From assembly GCA_032622095.1 (NCBI GenBank), contig CP136064.1, positions 143,981,954 through 144,045,953 of the forward strand: a stretch of DNA of 64,000 nt, read 5' to 3'. Numbering within the stretch: position 1 is the first letter of the stretch; each line of letters begins with the position of its first letter. The DNA comes from Siphonodentalium dalli. Taxonomy: Eukaryota; Mollusca; Scaphopoda; Gadilida; Siphonodentaliidae. Under the pieces are notes generated by a model, which was given only the letters and a program-made list of their open reading frames with translations, ran no database searches and had not been told where the DNA came from. This document shows, piece after piece, positions 22,380 through 34,740 of this stretch. Position numbers and translations under genes: made by a program.

Positions 22380-23600
22380 AAGAATGAACACATTATTAGT
22401 GCCCCATCCAGTCATTTAAACTATTTATTAGTCACCTGAGATAAGCATCACATATATATTGCATGAAACTCTGGATAAAGTTACCTCTACTTTTAAGTTG
22501 ATAATAAACACTCTTTATTGCTAATTACTAGTACTTCTTTAAGTCATCTGATGTCAACGGCACCTATCCCATGACACGCCCAATTTCATATTATCTCTGT
22601 GTACCAATTTTCCCATATATCTTCTGAGATGATAAATGCTTTTAATTGATAAGCTATGTTAACATATTTTACAAACCCCCCCTTTATGTCATCTGATGTC
22701 CATGGGATCCCATGTGTACCAATTTTACTACATATCGTTTAGAGGTACTCAATCCGTAAAGAGGGTCCCCATCTCAACAGATTCCAACAACAACAATCCG
22801 ATCAGAGGGACCTATATTACTATTTCTTTGGCTTTGTGGGTAAAAAATATTTGATTCGAGTCGAGGAGCCCATCAAACAAAGCTCAGAGTTATTAGATAT
22901 TGATTTTTGAAATACGTTATGTTCTCGAGATGAGTACTAATAACTGCCGTAATCTGCTCTGGATGTGTACTCCAAATCTATTCAAACAGACAAGGATGGA
23001 TAACTCTAAAATCAAGTGGTAATTTTAACGCAATTTTGACTGAATTCTGGGCCAGATAGTATTCCCGATAATGAAAAATAATAGATTTCTAAAATCGATA
23101 TCTAACAAATCTGAGATTTGATGGGTGACTTCCTCGACTCGAATCAAATATGTTTGACCCCCGAAGCCATTGAAATAGTAATTGAGAGGAGTTTTATCGG
23201 ACTGAGTACCTTTAAGCTGATAAGAATTGCTCATCTCTATAATATAATCTATAAGTTCCCCTTTAAGTTTGCACGGGTCAATTTACCCCTGTATACCAAT
23301 TTCCAGCGACCAGAGTCTAACCATTTTGTGTATATGATTCATTTTTTAAATTAGAATTGTTTATGCCCCTTTAAGTCGTCTGAATCAGATGTTAACAACA
23401 CCTATCTCGTGACAATATTCGTGTCAATTGACCCATGCGAAGCAATCTTTATTACAAAATTCCGACCATTTTGGGTGTATAATTAATTAGTATTGTCCTT
23501 TTAAGACATCTGATGTCAATGGCACCAATCCCATGACACTCCACGGGTCAATTGACCCATGTGTACATGTTTTAGCACCAATGGTCCAGCCAAACAGTTT
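22380..23600. repeat. Tandem repeat, about 115-bp block, interrupted
   Basis: Diverged copies contain 'tttaagtcatctgatgtc', 'cacctatcccatgacac' and 'gggtcaattgacccatgtg' with 'gtaccaattttcc'. Copies on both sides of the foldback at 22745-23210 show that it inserted into this array. Confidence 0.6.
22745..23210. mobile_element. Foldback element, about 465 bp, long imperfect TIRs
   Basis: GGTACTCAATCCG at the left end pairs with CGGACTGAGTACC at the right. Further in, 'tactatttctttggcttt' pairs with 'aagccattgaaatagta', and 'tttgattcgagtcgagga' (22850) pairs with 'tcctcgactcgaatcaaa' (23131). Nearly the whole element folds on itself. Target duplication not certain. Confidence 0.65.
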
Positions 23601-23738
23601 TTATTATTATATGTCAGAGTTCTAAATTGAGTTAGATAATTTTACTAAAGAAAACTGAAACTTTGTACCCAAAGTAGCAGTCTCCAATTTCAAGGTGCTT
23701 ATCTCTGACATAGGCCTAAACATGCGCTCAGGTGATAA

Positions 23739-26535
23739 TCTTATATCTATATTTGCGAATGTCTGTCTGTCTGTGTTCTATAGAAATTCACAGGGGACCA
23801 TCTAGATGATGCCAAAGGGGTCTACTAGGAGTAGTTTTTTACGAGAAAGATAATGGTCGTGGTTAGAATTTTCTAAAGTGACGCCGTTGTTGTCAGGGGC
23901 AGAAAAGGGGTAGGGGCAGAAAAAAAAATTGTCGCCGATTGCCACCAAACTTATATATAATCATCCCCATAATATGAGGAATCTAATGGCGTGGTTCAAA
24001 TATGGCAAAAGTCGCGCCAGGGGTGCCCGGAAGGGGGTTGGTAGATTATTTTTCTGTCGCCGATTGCCACGAAACTTACATATAATCATCCCCATGATAT
24101 GAAGAATCCAAAGGTGTGGTTTAAATATGTCAAAAGTGGCGTCGTTTGAGTCAGGGATGAACGGAAGGGGAGAGGGGCACCAAAATTGATCAAGCTAATT
24201 TTAGCGCCGATTTCCACCAAATTGATATATATTCTTCTTCATGATACAAGGAATCTAATTGTGCGATTTAACAACGCCAAATTGTTGTTTTTGGATGAGA
24301 GATTGGGAGGGGTGGGAACTAAATTTGATAATAAGTCGCCGATTGCCACCACACTTATACAAAATCATCCCCATGGTATGAGGAGTCTAATGGTGTGGCT
24401 TTTATCTGTCAAATGTGGCCCCATTCGAGTCAGGGTTGCATTGAAAGGGACGGGGGCACCAAAATTGATGCACAATATTTTTAGCGCCAATTTCCACCAA
24501 ATTGATACACGTTCTTATCCATGATACGAGGAATCTAATCGTGATCTAAAGAGCCATAGTGGTGCTGTTTGGGTGAGAGATGGAGAGGGGAGGGATTGGC
24601 ACCAAATTTGATAAAAAAAATTGTTTAGTCGCCGATTATCACCAAACTTATAAACAATCATCTCCATGATATCAGGAGTGTAATCGTGTGGTTTAAGGAT
24701 GTCACAAGTGGGGCCATTCGAGTCAGTGGTGTATAGAGATGAGAGGGACACAAAAACTTATATCTATATGTTTAGTGCCGATTTCCACCAGATTGATACA
24801 TATTCTTCTCCGTGATACGAGGAATCTTATCGTGTGGTTTAGATACACCAAATTGGTGCCATATGGGTGAGAGATATGGGGACCTTAAATTTGATACGAA
24901 TTTGTATACTCGCCAATTTTCACCAATTTCTTATATATGCATATCTAATCTCTAATGAGTCTTAGTGTGTGCAGCTTGAGTCCGAAATAGGAACGGGAGG
25001 GTCACCAAAACTGATACAAAATATTTTTAGTACCAATTACCATCAAATTCAGACACGTTCTTCTCAAATTATACAAGAATTAAAATCGTGCTGTCTGTCT
25101 GTCTTTTTTGTCTGTCTGTGTGCGTTCTATATATAACTTCACGCGGTACAATCGAGATGGCACCAAGGCGTTCTAAGAGGGGTAACTTTTTACAAGGAAG
25201 ATAACGGTGCGGGTTAAAATTTTCTAAAATGACGCTGTTGGTGGGAGGGGAAATTAAAAAAATGTGGTGAAATAGTTTTGTCGCTGATTTCCACCAAACG
25301 AATATATAATCACCTTCGCAATATGGCGTTGTTCGAGTCAGCGTTGCATCAACAATTGATTTAATAAACCAAATTCCACCAAATTCATACACGTTTTTCT
25401 CTAATGATATACCATGAATTAAACCACATTTGCTGTCGTTTGCGTCACGGATGGCGAGCGGATATGCACTATCATTGATAAGATTGCTATTCGCCGATAT
25501 CCACATATAAGTTATATACAGTCACCAGGCCATCTCCATATCATTTTAAGTAGTTGGGCGTTCACATTTAACAATCCCGACATATGGTGACCCACATAAG
25601 TCACTTGAACAATTATATCTTCTTAACAGTCATATTTATATGGGAATGGCAATTAAGGCATTCACACAATGAGCTAGCTAGCAAAAAAGAGATAACTAGA
25701 AGAAGCATTAAAAGTATATTTATCATTCTATTGAAGAGATACATATATTCGTGCAAACTGAGAGACCTCGAACCGTCAGAGGATTGCATATATATAATAA
25801 CAAAATTTAGTCTGTTCCATTCAATGCAGTTTCCACAAAAAGTTACAATTTGTCAAGAGATATGGAAGGCCTGTTCAAAAATAGTGGTCACAGTGTGCAG
25901 TCAAATATAGTTTCTTCTGATATACAAGAAAATGCAGTTAGTAGCACAAGACTTTTCAGGATCCTACCAATACTGACATCTGACAAGGGTTTTAGAACAG
26001 ACTCATCGACTGACATAAACAACTCAAACTCTCGCTCTGTGCCTGGCACATGTAGCTGATATATGTGCGCAGCAACATTTCGTTTAAACTAAGAATATTT
26101 AGCCAATATATAGCACCATGAACAGAGGAGCACCTGGAAATTTCTTTGAAACATCTGTATCTTCATGGAGATATGATAGCCAGGTGTCCTTGAGATCATA
26201 GTCCAACTCACTAGATTGATTGATACATCTCAATATGTAAAACCCAATTATCATCTTTTATCGAACTAATGTGTTTATGATGTTCATGTATCATATTATA
26301 ACGTCTAATGTATACGCAGTTGTAAATAAATAAATAAATACTTCATTATTGGTGGAACGGATTAATCGCGATAAACAGAATGACAATTGACAATGTGAGT
26401 GAGCCATGTTTTGTGATGCTATTTGAATATACAATTTATGAGAAAACGTATAACACTTTAAGCAAGAGCATTCTCTATTCCCAACAAATATCCACAGCAT
26501 ACATTAACCCGGGCAACGCCGGGTAACCCTGCTAG
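23739..26535 (+). mobile_element. Plus-strand non-autonomous Helitron, 2.8 kb
   Basis: The 5' end is A|TCTTATATCTATATTTGCGA, then (TGTC)n. The 3' end is the hairpin ACCCGGGCAACGCCGGGT (26507-26524), AACCCTG, then CTAG followed by T. TC start, a hairpin 7 nt before CTAG and an A/T target are diagnostic of Helitrons. The interior is mainly tandem repeats (23930-25070), with a second 5'-like start near 25080 ('gctgtctgtctgtc' then 'gttctatatataacttcac') that repeats the first 250 bp. No Rep/helicase ORF; the 145-aa and 108-aa frames inside have no recognisable domain. Confidence 0.75.
23930..25070. repeat. Tandem repeats inside the plus-strand Helitron
   Basis: Alternating half-units of about 135-145 bp: one with 'gtcgccgattgccaccaaac' and 'atcatccccatgatatgagg', the other with 'gcgccgatttccaccaaatt' and 'atgatacgaggaatctaat', separated by G-rich 'ggaaggggagaggggcacc'. 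About four pairs, increasingly diverged. Confidence 0.7.
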
Positions 26536-27960
26536 TATTTTATATTAGCAAAATTCTTTTGTCTGGGATTTTTTTTATCACGCTACCAGAAATTGCTCAC
26601 TTATATTAACTTAGTATAGTCAAATGAAATATTTTCCAGTTCATTTCTTTAGGAAGTGACATCTGCAGTAAATAATCTTGTGTCACTAGTTTCCAAGAGG
26701 CATGGTACTACCTCCTGCTGTTTAATTTGAGTATATGTTAAGCCATTCGCGCTTGCGTTAGTAATTTATTATCGAGCAATCGATATATATATAATTCGAC
26801 AGTGTGTAAACTCGCACTTAATTCTCTTTTATTGAATACTCGATTGTTGGTTCGTTGAGTTCTTGGTAAAACAACAAGAACATAGAACTGACGAACTTGG
26901 GTCGTCCAAACCACTACTCGAAATTGATGCAATGGGCATTCTTCTGTGGAAATGGGGGGGGGGGGGTAGAAATGCATATAGAACTTACTTTCGTAAATGG
27001 TATTTCGTTTTCCCACGCATAAATTCATACAAACAATATTTTATTTGCAGAATATTCTGCAATTGAGTTGAACATACAGTAATTAATTTAGCACAGAGCC
27101 CCCCTCCCCATGTAACTTGTGCTGCATGCGGCGGGGGAGAAATTGCAGTAACATTGACGATATCAGTTATGTATATGCACGGACGCGTTGACACGGGACG
27201 GGGTCGTGTTGTCTCCCCTTCCCACTTTGGTAAAAAAAAAATCAACAGTTTGAACTTTGAAGTCCAATACACTATAGGTTTGTGTGCAGTTAGCGATTAT
27301 AAATTTCCAATATGTGGCCATAGTATGGTGCAATTATATAGACTTTCTTCAATTTTGAGAATTATTTTGGTTCGATCAAAGGTGGTGCATTTAGAAATTC
27401 CAAGTTTTGCACCAAAACGGAAACATTCTAGACACGTTCATATAGGGCCTAAATATGTTTTCAATATAAGTTTGCTCACCGTATAACCTTTATCGCGATT
27501 CTGATATAAATGGTTCATCCCTAGCTCAGACATATACGTATATAGTTTACCCACCCAACGATGTATATACAACTTATCAATTCCTATAATGAGTCCGTGC
27601 CACTATTTCTCCGATACAGTATATATATATACAGCCTATAATATAGACTGGGATTTGTGGATGCGAAGGCCTATATACAGGCACGCTTAACCACCTGTCA
27701 CAGCAGACAGTCACACAAACACGGAGTTAACGAAATGTATAGGGGATATTTTGCATGGGATCCATACATATATAGGTGTAGGCATGCTACCGAACATGGT
27801 TTGAGTGACTTTTTTTTCGCACGATGTCGCCTCGGTTGCTCTTTATTGGAGATTCGATCGATGGTTTACACTATAGCTGCCAAGAATGCAAATATAGTAC
27901 ACTATATATTGATATAATGTGTGCTCTCATCTATAACTACGAGCAGCATCAGTATATAAC
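26536..27960. other. No supported gene; G-run and AT-rich sequence
   Basis: Overlapping short frames on both strands (26738-27486) are shadows of each other without recognisable domains. A run of 12 G lies near 26946. Confidence 0.35.
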
Positions 27961-27964
27961 ACCT

Positions 27965-28229
27965 AATACGCACAAGCTTGACTACCAAGAGATATCTTAT
28001 CGGGGTCCACGATATGATGGCTCTTGGTATACAATCGCGACCACGAGAGGCACGCGTGCTTTCGATGGAATATCATATTTAATCTGAAGGGTAATAACTC
28101 TATATGATACCCAACATTCTGATATTCAATCGAACATCACGTGCCTCCCGTGGTCGCGATTGTATACCAAGAGCCATCATATCGTGGACCCCGATAAGAT
28201 ATCTCTTGGTAGTCAAGCTTGGGCGTATT
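27965..28229. repeat. Long inverted repeat, 110-bp arms, about 45-nt loop
   Basis: 27965-28056 matches the reverse complement of 28138-28229 almost perfectly; landmarks are 'aagcttgactaccaagagat' against 'atctcttggtagtcaagctt', and 'acaatcgcgaccacgag' against its complement 'cccgtggtcgcgattgt'. Weaker pairing continues inward to about 28075 and 28121 ('tcgatggaatatca' against 'tgatattcaatcga'). Transcripts from either strand would fold into a long hairpin. Confidence 0.85.
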
Positions 28230-29070
28230 GCCTGTATATAACCACCAACTCAAAGTTTGTGATTATGTTGTGGTTGATTTAGTTAAATTCGCATGTTTCC
28301 GTGGTCTGACCGTGGATTGTAGTATAATATACTACAGAGCGCGCGGTATCAAACCCTGGAGGATCTTTAATTCAAGCGTACTTGACCAATCCATTGTTAC
28401 GAATTTGTTAAATCATTTTAGTAACGTATTCAAAACTTGGTGTGATTCTTCCCGTGTATCAATGCACATTCATTGTGATGCATGTATAGCCACCGAAGGG
28501 GTTATCGTGATAATATAGCCTATAGCCTATACGACCATTCAAAGAAATAATATAGCCAAAAATACAGTAGTTATCAACAATGGTGTGTGTGGGGGGTGGG
28601 GGCGGGGGTAATAACATTTGTTTTCTCATTCAATGCTAAATTCTCAGAAGCATTTAATTATTTTGCCATAATTAGCAATCGGTGGGCCATATTTATTAAT
28701 CGACATCATAAGTTAGGGTAGGTCTAGTCATTGCATAAATGTGAATTTATTCTTATCAACAGCGATGCCATATGTATAAACACATTCCCTGTCCCCAATA
28801 CGAAGAAATTTGCCCGGGGAGTTGATTTTAAACCTTTATTCGCGTAAAAACGTTTCAAAAATCAGATCACGGAAGCATTTTTTCGATATCGTGTGCGTAA
28901 TACGTGATACACTACATATTTATTGACTAGGCAACGCCAAACGACCATGTCGTAATTGCAGCGATATTTCTCCGAGGGCGGGGCTATACATCCACGTTAC
29001 TATTATTAGAAATATTGACTTATCTGGCAGGACGTACTTATTAAGCAGAACACCGGCATTGAAAAATAGT
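28230..29070. other. No supported gene
   Basis: A G-rich patch lies at 28582-28610. Otherwise unassigned AT-rich sequence. Confidence 0.35.
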
Positions 29071-29074
29071 CCCC

Positions 29075-29681
29075 GTTTGAACACACTTACAGGTAAGGGA
29101 GTGTCTGTGTGTGTGTTCGCGATGAACTCGAAAACGGCCGACCCGATTTCGATGAAAATTGGTATTTGGGGGTACCTTTGGCCGGGGTGGCATAGGCCTA
29201 TTAATTTGCCCGTGCGACGTGACCTTGACCTTGAAATCGGGTAATTTCAAGGTCAAACGCCCGAATATCACGGGATTTCGATGAAACTTGGTATGTGGGG
29301 GTACTTTCGTATGGGGAGTCTCATAAGCATATTCATTTGTCCGTGCGACGTGACACTGACCTTGAAATCGGGTCAATTCAAGGTCAAATCGCAAATTTTG
29401 ATGGGATTTCGACGAAATTTTATACATAGGGTTACTTTTGTCCACTGGGTGTTTTCAAATCGTGACACCAACCTGACCTTGACCTTCAAAATGACCAATT
29501 CAAGGTCAAGTCGGGTAAAACCTGATGGATTTCGACGGATTTCGACTGGGCACGTTTGTCGGGTACTTTTGTCCGGGCAGTGTTTTGGACTGGTCAAATC
29601 GTGACGTGACCCCACTTGACCTTGACCTTCAAAATGGACAATTCAAGGTCAAAGCCCGGACGAAGTCGGGTTACCTTCTAG
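29075..29681 (+). mobile_element. 5'-truncated Helitron, E family, plus strand
   Basis: The 3' end reads CCCGGACGAAGTCGGG, TTACCTT, CTAG (29678-29681), then T, the mirror image of the copy at 5425. Upstream are about four units of about 120 bp with 'tttcgatgaaacttggtatg', 'gtgcgacgtgaccttgacc' and 'gaaatcgggtcaattcaagg'. The TC/ATATATTTTG 5' terminus is missing; (GT)n at 29101-29115 is close to where it should be. Confidence 0.7.
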
Positions 29682-29718
29682 TATACATATATACGGAAGT
29701 CTCAAAATATATAGTAGA
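29682..29718 (-). mobile_element. Solo Helitron 5' terminus
   Basis: On the minus strand A|TCTACTATATATTTTGAGAC and TTCCGTATATAT. This is the array-type 5' end, abutting the plus-strand 3' end at 29681, so two opposite-orientation Helitron ends meet here. Confidence 0.6.
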
Positions 29719-29862
29719 TAGAAGATAGATAATACTTTTTCGTGTATTTTTATTTTGGGTTGTGTTGAAATATATTATTTATAATTAATTCTTGCAGAAT
29801 TTTATAATGAGTATACCGGCTTGACAGCCGGATAGAGTGTGCTGTCAAAATCCGCTGGGAGC

Positions 29863-30400
29863 TTTTTAGCTCACCTGAGACGAAGTCTCCGGTGGAGCTA
29901 TAGTCATCACTCCTCGTCCGTCGTTCGTCCATCCGTAAACAATTCTTTGATCATCTTCTCCTCTGGAATCGTAAGACCGAATTGGTTCATATTTGGTGTG
30001 GATGGAGGTGACTCTCATTTAGATTTGTCATTCAAATGAGGTCACTGGGTCAAATAGTTGCGAAACCAGGGCCATAACTCTATTCCTCCATAGTAATTCT
30101 TACAACGACTTCTTGTCCAGAACCATTTGGCCGATTTAGCTAATATTTGGTGTGGAGGGTCCTTGGGTGACTGGTATTCAGATTTGTTCAAATGAGGTCA
30201 CCCGGTCAATTAGTTGAGAAACCAGGGCCATAACTCATAGTAATGACTTCTTCTCAAAGAATATTGGGGCGATTTAGCTTATATTTGGTACGGAGGGACC
30301 TTAGGTGACTGGAGTTTAGATTTGTTCAAATGGGATCACTGGGTCAAATAGGGGCAGAGCCAGGGACATAACTCTAAACAAAAAAATAACATTTTTGCAT
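29863..30400. repeat. M2-family repeat with hairpin head
   Basis: Head 'tttttagctcacctgagac' folds back with 'gtctccggtggagctatag'; three 120-bp blocks follow. Confidence 0.65.
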
Positions 30401-30780
30401 TTAGATTTGTTTTAGACACATCGCATCTACCCCACCCACCCTCACCACCTCCTGTCCCTGCCACACCACGCTGTAACCATACCATATTATCTCTGCCTAG
30501 TTCACCCCATTAAAATCCTTGTTTTGATCACAGCTGTAGGAGTATCACAAGCTGATTGCAGTCGTTAAAACCTAATTATCTAAATGTCAACACCTCTCCT
30601 CAAGACATACTGGTAGCTGATGGTTTCATGCATGGAATTTAATCCCAGAGAATGCACTGGCTTTCAAGGTCATGGGAATTAGTCGGGCATTCAAATAAAT
30701 AATGTATGTCATATTCTCGCAGGGATGTTCCCACAGTGTTGGGGGTGATTGACATATTTGTTCAATGAAATGTAATTTTG
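30400..30780. other. Spacer between two M2 copies
   Basis: Nothing recognised apart from a CA/CC-rich stretch near 30425-30470. Confidence 0.35.
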
Positions 30781-31925
30781 AAGCTCACCTGAGACGAAGC
30801 TATAGTCATCACTTCTCATCTGTCACCTGTTCATCTGTCTGTCCGTCCATCCATCTGTCAACAATTCTTTGAACATCTACTCTAGATCATAAGACTGAAT
30901 GGGTTCATATTTGGTGTGGATGTTCCCTAGGTGACTCACATTCAGATTTGTTCAAATGAGGTCACTCTGTCAAATGGTTGTGAAGCCAGTGCCATAGATC
31001 TTGCCCTCCATAGTAATTCTTAAAAACGACTTCTCATGTACTATCAGGTTGAATGGGTTCATATTTGGTATGAAGGGTCCTTTGGTGACTGTAGTTCAGA
31101 TTTGTTCAAATGGGGTCACCTGGTCAAATAGGGGCCAAGCAAAGGACAGTTTTCCTCTTAATATACTTCCTTCACACGGACCATCAGGTTTATTTTAATG
31201 ATATTTAGTATGAAGGGTTCTTTTGTGCCTGGGATTCAAATTTATTCAGATGGGGTGACCATCTTAAATAGGATGGGACCAGGGACATACCTGTATGTCT
31301 CTATAGTAATACTTAAGATGTCTTCTCAAGAGAGCTTACATACATTGTATAGTATGGAGGATCCTTTAGTGACTGAGATTCAGAATTGTTAACATGAGGT
31401 CAACCCGTTAAGAAATGACGGGGCCATGGGGACTTAAGACTTTTGTGTCTAATAAAATCACTAAAATACAAAATTCATTAAAACATCTACCTTGGAACTA
31501 CCTGACTATTAATGACATACATATAGTGTTTCTGGGTCCATGGATAATTGGGCTTTAAACATGTCTAAATGGTTTTATAAAAAGGCGCTTGTGAGATTGG
31601 TAATTTCCAACAATTGAGAAAGTTTGAGATGTCGGTTGTGAAATTCCAACCTAAGACTTGGGAGTCTGGAGCCCGGTCGGGAGGGGACACGTTGAGCTGG
31701 AGGAGGAGGGGTGGGGGTGATCAGTAGTGTACAGTTGGTAATTTAAAGGAAAGTATTCACATATCTACATACATGAAGCCTCTCTAGCCACATATCCTGT
31801 TTAGATCTAATTCTTTCAAAGTGATTATGAAAAGTTCTGACTGTTGTGGTCTCCAGAGTCCCAGTCTTATCAGTCTTTTTAGTCTGGTGAGCGACCCCAC
31901 AGTCTTGGACTGTCTTGTTTGTTGT
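30781..31925. repeat. M2-family repeat, long copy with tail
   Basis: Head 'aagctcacctgagacgaagc', blocks to about 31430, then the 'ggtaatttccaacaattgag' module (about 31600) and the 'gttctgactgttgtggtctc' tail ending 'ggactgtcttgtttgttg', followed within 25 bp by AATAAA. The same order as 6.7-8.8 kb shows a composite element of about 1.2-2 kb. Confidence 0.65.
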
Positions 31926-32325
31926 GTTTTTGGGTATGAATAAACTTCCCTGTTGGGAAAAGGGCTTGGGACCGTTTATGGTCTGATTTGAGTACTATGA
32001 GTCTTTTTAAGAAACTCCAATCACACGTTTGACAACTTTACACATAATAACCATCGAGATATTTCAATTTTAACTTTATTTATTGTTATTTCTGAAGATT
32101 CGCCTTTGTTCATATTTCGTGTTAATTTTGCGAAACCTCTCTTTACATATATAATCCTATACATGTGAAGCTATCATGCGAAGGTAACATATGCAATGCT
32201 GGATTTTCTTCAACTCAAACAAGAGATGGACAGTCATCCGGTGCATACCCCCTTGTGGCATACCGCCTAGTGTGGGCATATCTATAACTTATGATTGCTA
32301 TACTCATACAGATGGACCCAAAAAT

Positions 32326-33330
32326 CAGCATTTTCATATAAACAAAGATGAATAACTATAGAACAAAAAGCCAAAACAATACAGTTGAATGTGCCCATAT
32401 TGGTGAACATCCTCAAAAAATTTCATTGAGATCCGAGCATTACTGTTCAAGTTATGACCTGAACAGACATCGGATGGACCGAACAGCCAACATTTCCAGA
32501 TAAACAAAGATGAATAACTCTAGAATGGAAAAGCCGAACAGAACAATGGAACCCTCTGTTGAATTTCATCATCGTAGTGAACATCCATACCAAATTTCAT
32601 TGATATCCCAGCACAACTGTTGAAGTTACGACATGAACAGACACCAGACAGACCCAACAGCCAACATTTCCAGATAAACAAAGATGAATAACTCTAGAAT
32701 GGAAAATCCGAACAGAACAATGGAACCCTCTATTGAATTTCCTCATAGTAGTGAACATCCATACCAAATTTCATTGATATCCCAGCACAACTGTTGAAGT
32801 TACGACATGAACAGACACCAGACAGACCCAACAGCCAACATTTCCAGATAAACAAAGATGAATAACTCTAGAATGGAAAATCCGAACAAAACGATGTAAC
32901 CCTCTATTGAATACCACCATAGTAGTAAACATCCTCACAAAATTTCATTGAGATCCGAGCGCTACTGTTCAAGTTATGACATGAACAGACACCAGACGGA
33001 CCAAAAATCCAACATTTCCAGATAAACAAAGATGAATAACTCTAGAATAGAAAATCCGAACAAAACGATGGAACCCTCTATTTAATGTCCTCATAGTTAT
33101 GAATATCCATACCAAATTTCATTGAGATTCCAGCACAACTGTTGAAGCTACAACATGAACAGACACCAGACGGACCAAAAAGCCAACATTTCCAGATAAA
33201 CAAAGATGAATAACTCTAGAATGGAAAATCCGAACAAAACTATGGAACCCCCTATTTAATGTCCTCATAGTAGTGAACATCCACACATAATTTCATTTAG
33301 ATCCGAGCACTACTGTTCAAGTTATGACAC
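32326..33330. repeat. Six-copy tandem repeat, about 174-bp unit
   Basis: The landmark 'ataaacaaagatgaataact' recurs near 32337, 32502, 32677, 32852, 33027 and 33199. Each unit also has 'gaacatccataccaaatttc' and 'actgttgaagtta-gacatg'. Units 2-6 are highly alike. The array is preceded by 'acaagagatggacagtcatc' (32221) and followed by (GGAC)n/(CAGA)n and 'ggtgcaaaacagtatacccac' shortened here to its core 'caaaacagtataccca'. Confidence 0.8.
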
Positions 33331-33399
33331 GAACAGACATCGGACGGACGTACGGACGGACGCACAGACAGACAGACGGACAGGTGCAAAACAGTATAC

Positions 33400-33545
33400 C
33401 CACCAACACCAACACCCCAAAAATGGTGGAAATCGGCCCAGCGGACACCGGGAAATCGGCCCAGCAGATACCGAGATACCCTATGCATCAAATTTCGTCC
33501 GTAAAAATCCGCCAGTTTAACCCGATTTGATTTCCAATCAAGTAT
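33400..33545 (-). repeat. H module fragment
   Basis: 'accaacaccccaaaaatggt', 'gaaatcggcccagcggacac', 'aaatttcgtccgtaaaaatc'. The same module is at 34816-35010, 38804-39003 and 55357-55556, where it lies within Helitron units. Confidence 0.6.
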
Positions 33546-34220
33546 AGACTAAACGCAATTATATATACAAAATGGCCAAAGGACATTTTATATACTATAT
33601 GCACACAATAAATATGGGATCCCTCCCTACAAACGTGTTGTTTGTTTGGTTTTCATTGTTCCTTTTTTGTTTGTTCTTCTTTTAAAACTAGTGAGTGCAT
33701 ATAAGAGTATATTCTTCATCATGTTTTCAAATGTCATTTTGACTATCAGTTTGAGCTAATTCAGCTGCCTTCCACAATATATACACTTAAATGTAAATAA
33801 GAGACTTCTCTAAAGACCATTTTCTAGAACAATACAGACTGGATTCAAACGAGAGATGTTTTCTATTGACAAGAGCTAGCTAGCTAGCGCGTGAAATTGT
33901 TCGCGCGAAAGATTTCCCCAGTGATATTTTTGGATATAGCGCCCATGTAAACATTTATATTTGTCATATATAAACGTGGGAAGTTGCTAGCTTTAGTTTG
34001 GCATGGATGTGTATGAGTTGTTTTAACGAGATACGTGGCGGCAGGGTGGTTGTACTGTAGTGTTCCGCGGAATCCGCCCCTCCAACTTTGGTGAAAGTAT
34101 TGAACATTTTGAAATCCCATGACTGACACAGCAACAGTTGGAAACTACGTATATAGATGTCACGTGCGATCATATTATACACACGCTCATTAATTATCAA
34201 GTTTCAACGTAAAGAAAAAT
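33546..34220. other. No supported gene
   Basis: Contains a short CTAG-rich repeat (33875-33890) and otherwise unassigned sequence. Confidence 0.35.
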
Positions 34221-34740
34221 TACCATCGGTGCCCGAGATATCGCCAAGACGTCTGAAACAGTCAAATGCATCGGCCGGTTAAGCGTTAACGTGATCTAAC
34301 GTTATGACCTCTTACGACGTCATAGAAGTTACGCATTGTTTTTATCCTGATGGAAGATAGTACCACTTCTTCTTGATAATTGAGGCAGATAACTAAAACG
34401 GATACATACGCATTATATATCGATGGAAAGAGGAAACGCGAAAGATTCTCACAGTGTCATTAATATGACTGGCATTTTATTATTCGAGCTGTTTCGAATC
34501 GATTTGTAAGCCCCGAACTCAAATGAAAGTCCCGTAACACAGCGTAAAAACAGATTTGACCTCGGCACGTGAAAAGTTGACCTCGGGTCTGAAAATCAAT
34601 AGGCCTATGTCACTCCCCCCCCCCCCCCCCGGCCGAAAATACCCCCACATATCAAGTTTCATCGAAATCGGGTCGGCCGTTTTCGAGTTCATCGATTACA
34701 CACAACACACACACAAACAGATCTTCCAAAATATATAATA
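34221..34740 (-). mobile_element. Helitron 5' half, K family
   Basis: Minus-strand 5' end TATTATATATTTTGGAAGAT, then (TG)n, then the shared phrase (complement of 'tcatcgaaatcgggtcggcc' at 34657). The body has 'cgccaagacgtctgaaacag', 'gacgtcatagaagttacgca' and 'gaaagattctcacagtgtc'. Other K copies: 38276, 52060, 53260, 55556. The 3' end is missing on the left. Confidence 0.6.

Noticed and set aside
24186-25506. Frames of 112 and 145 residues within the plus-strand Helitron
   Set aside because: They cross degenerate tandem repeats and show no Rep, helicase or other domain.
32326-33330. CRISPR-like regular spacing
   Set aside because: The whole 174-bp unit is repeated, with no variable spacers and no cas genes, in animal-type DNA.
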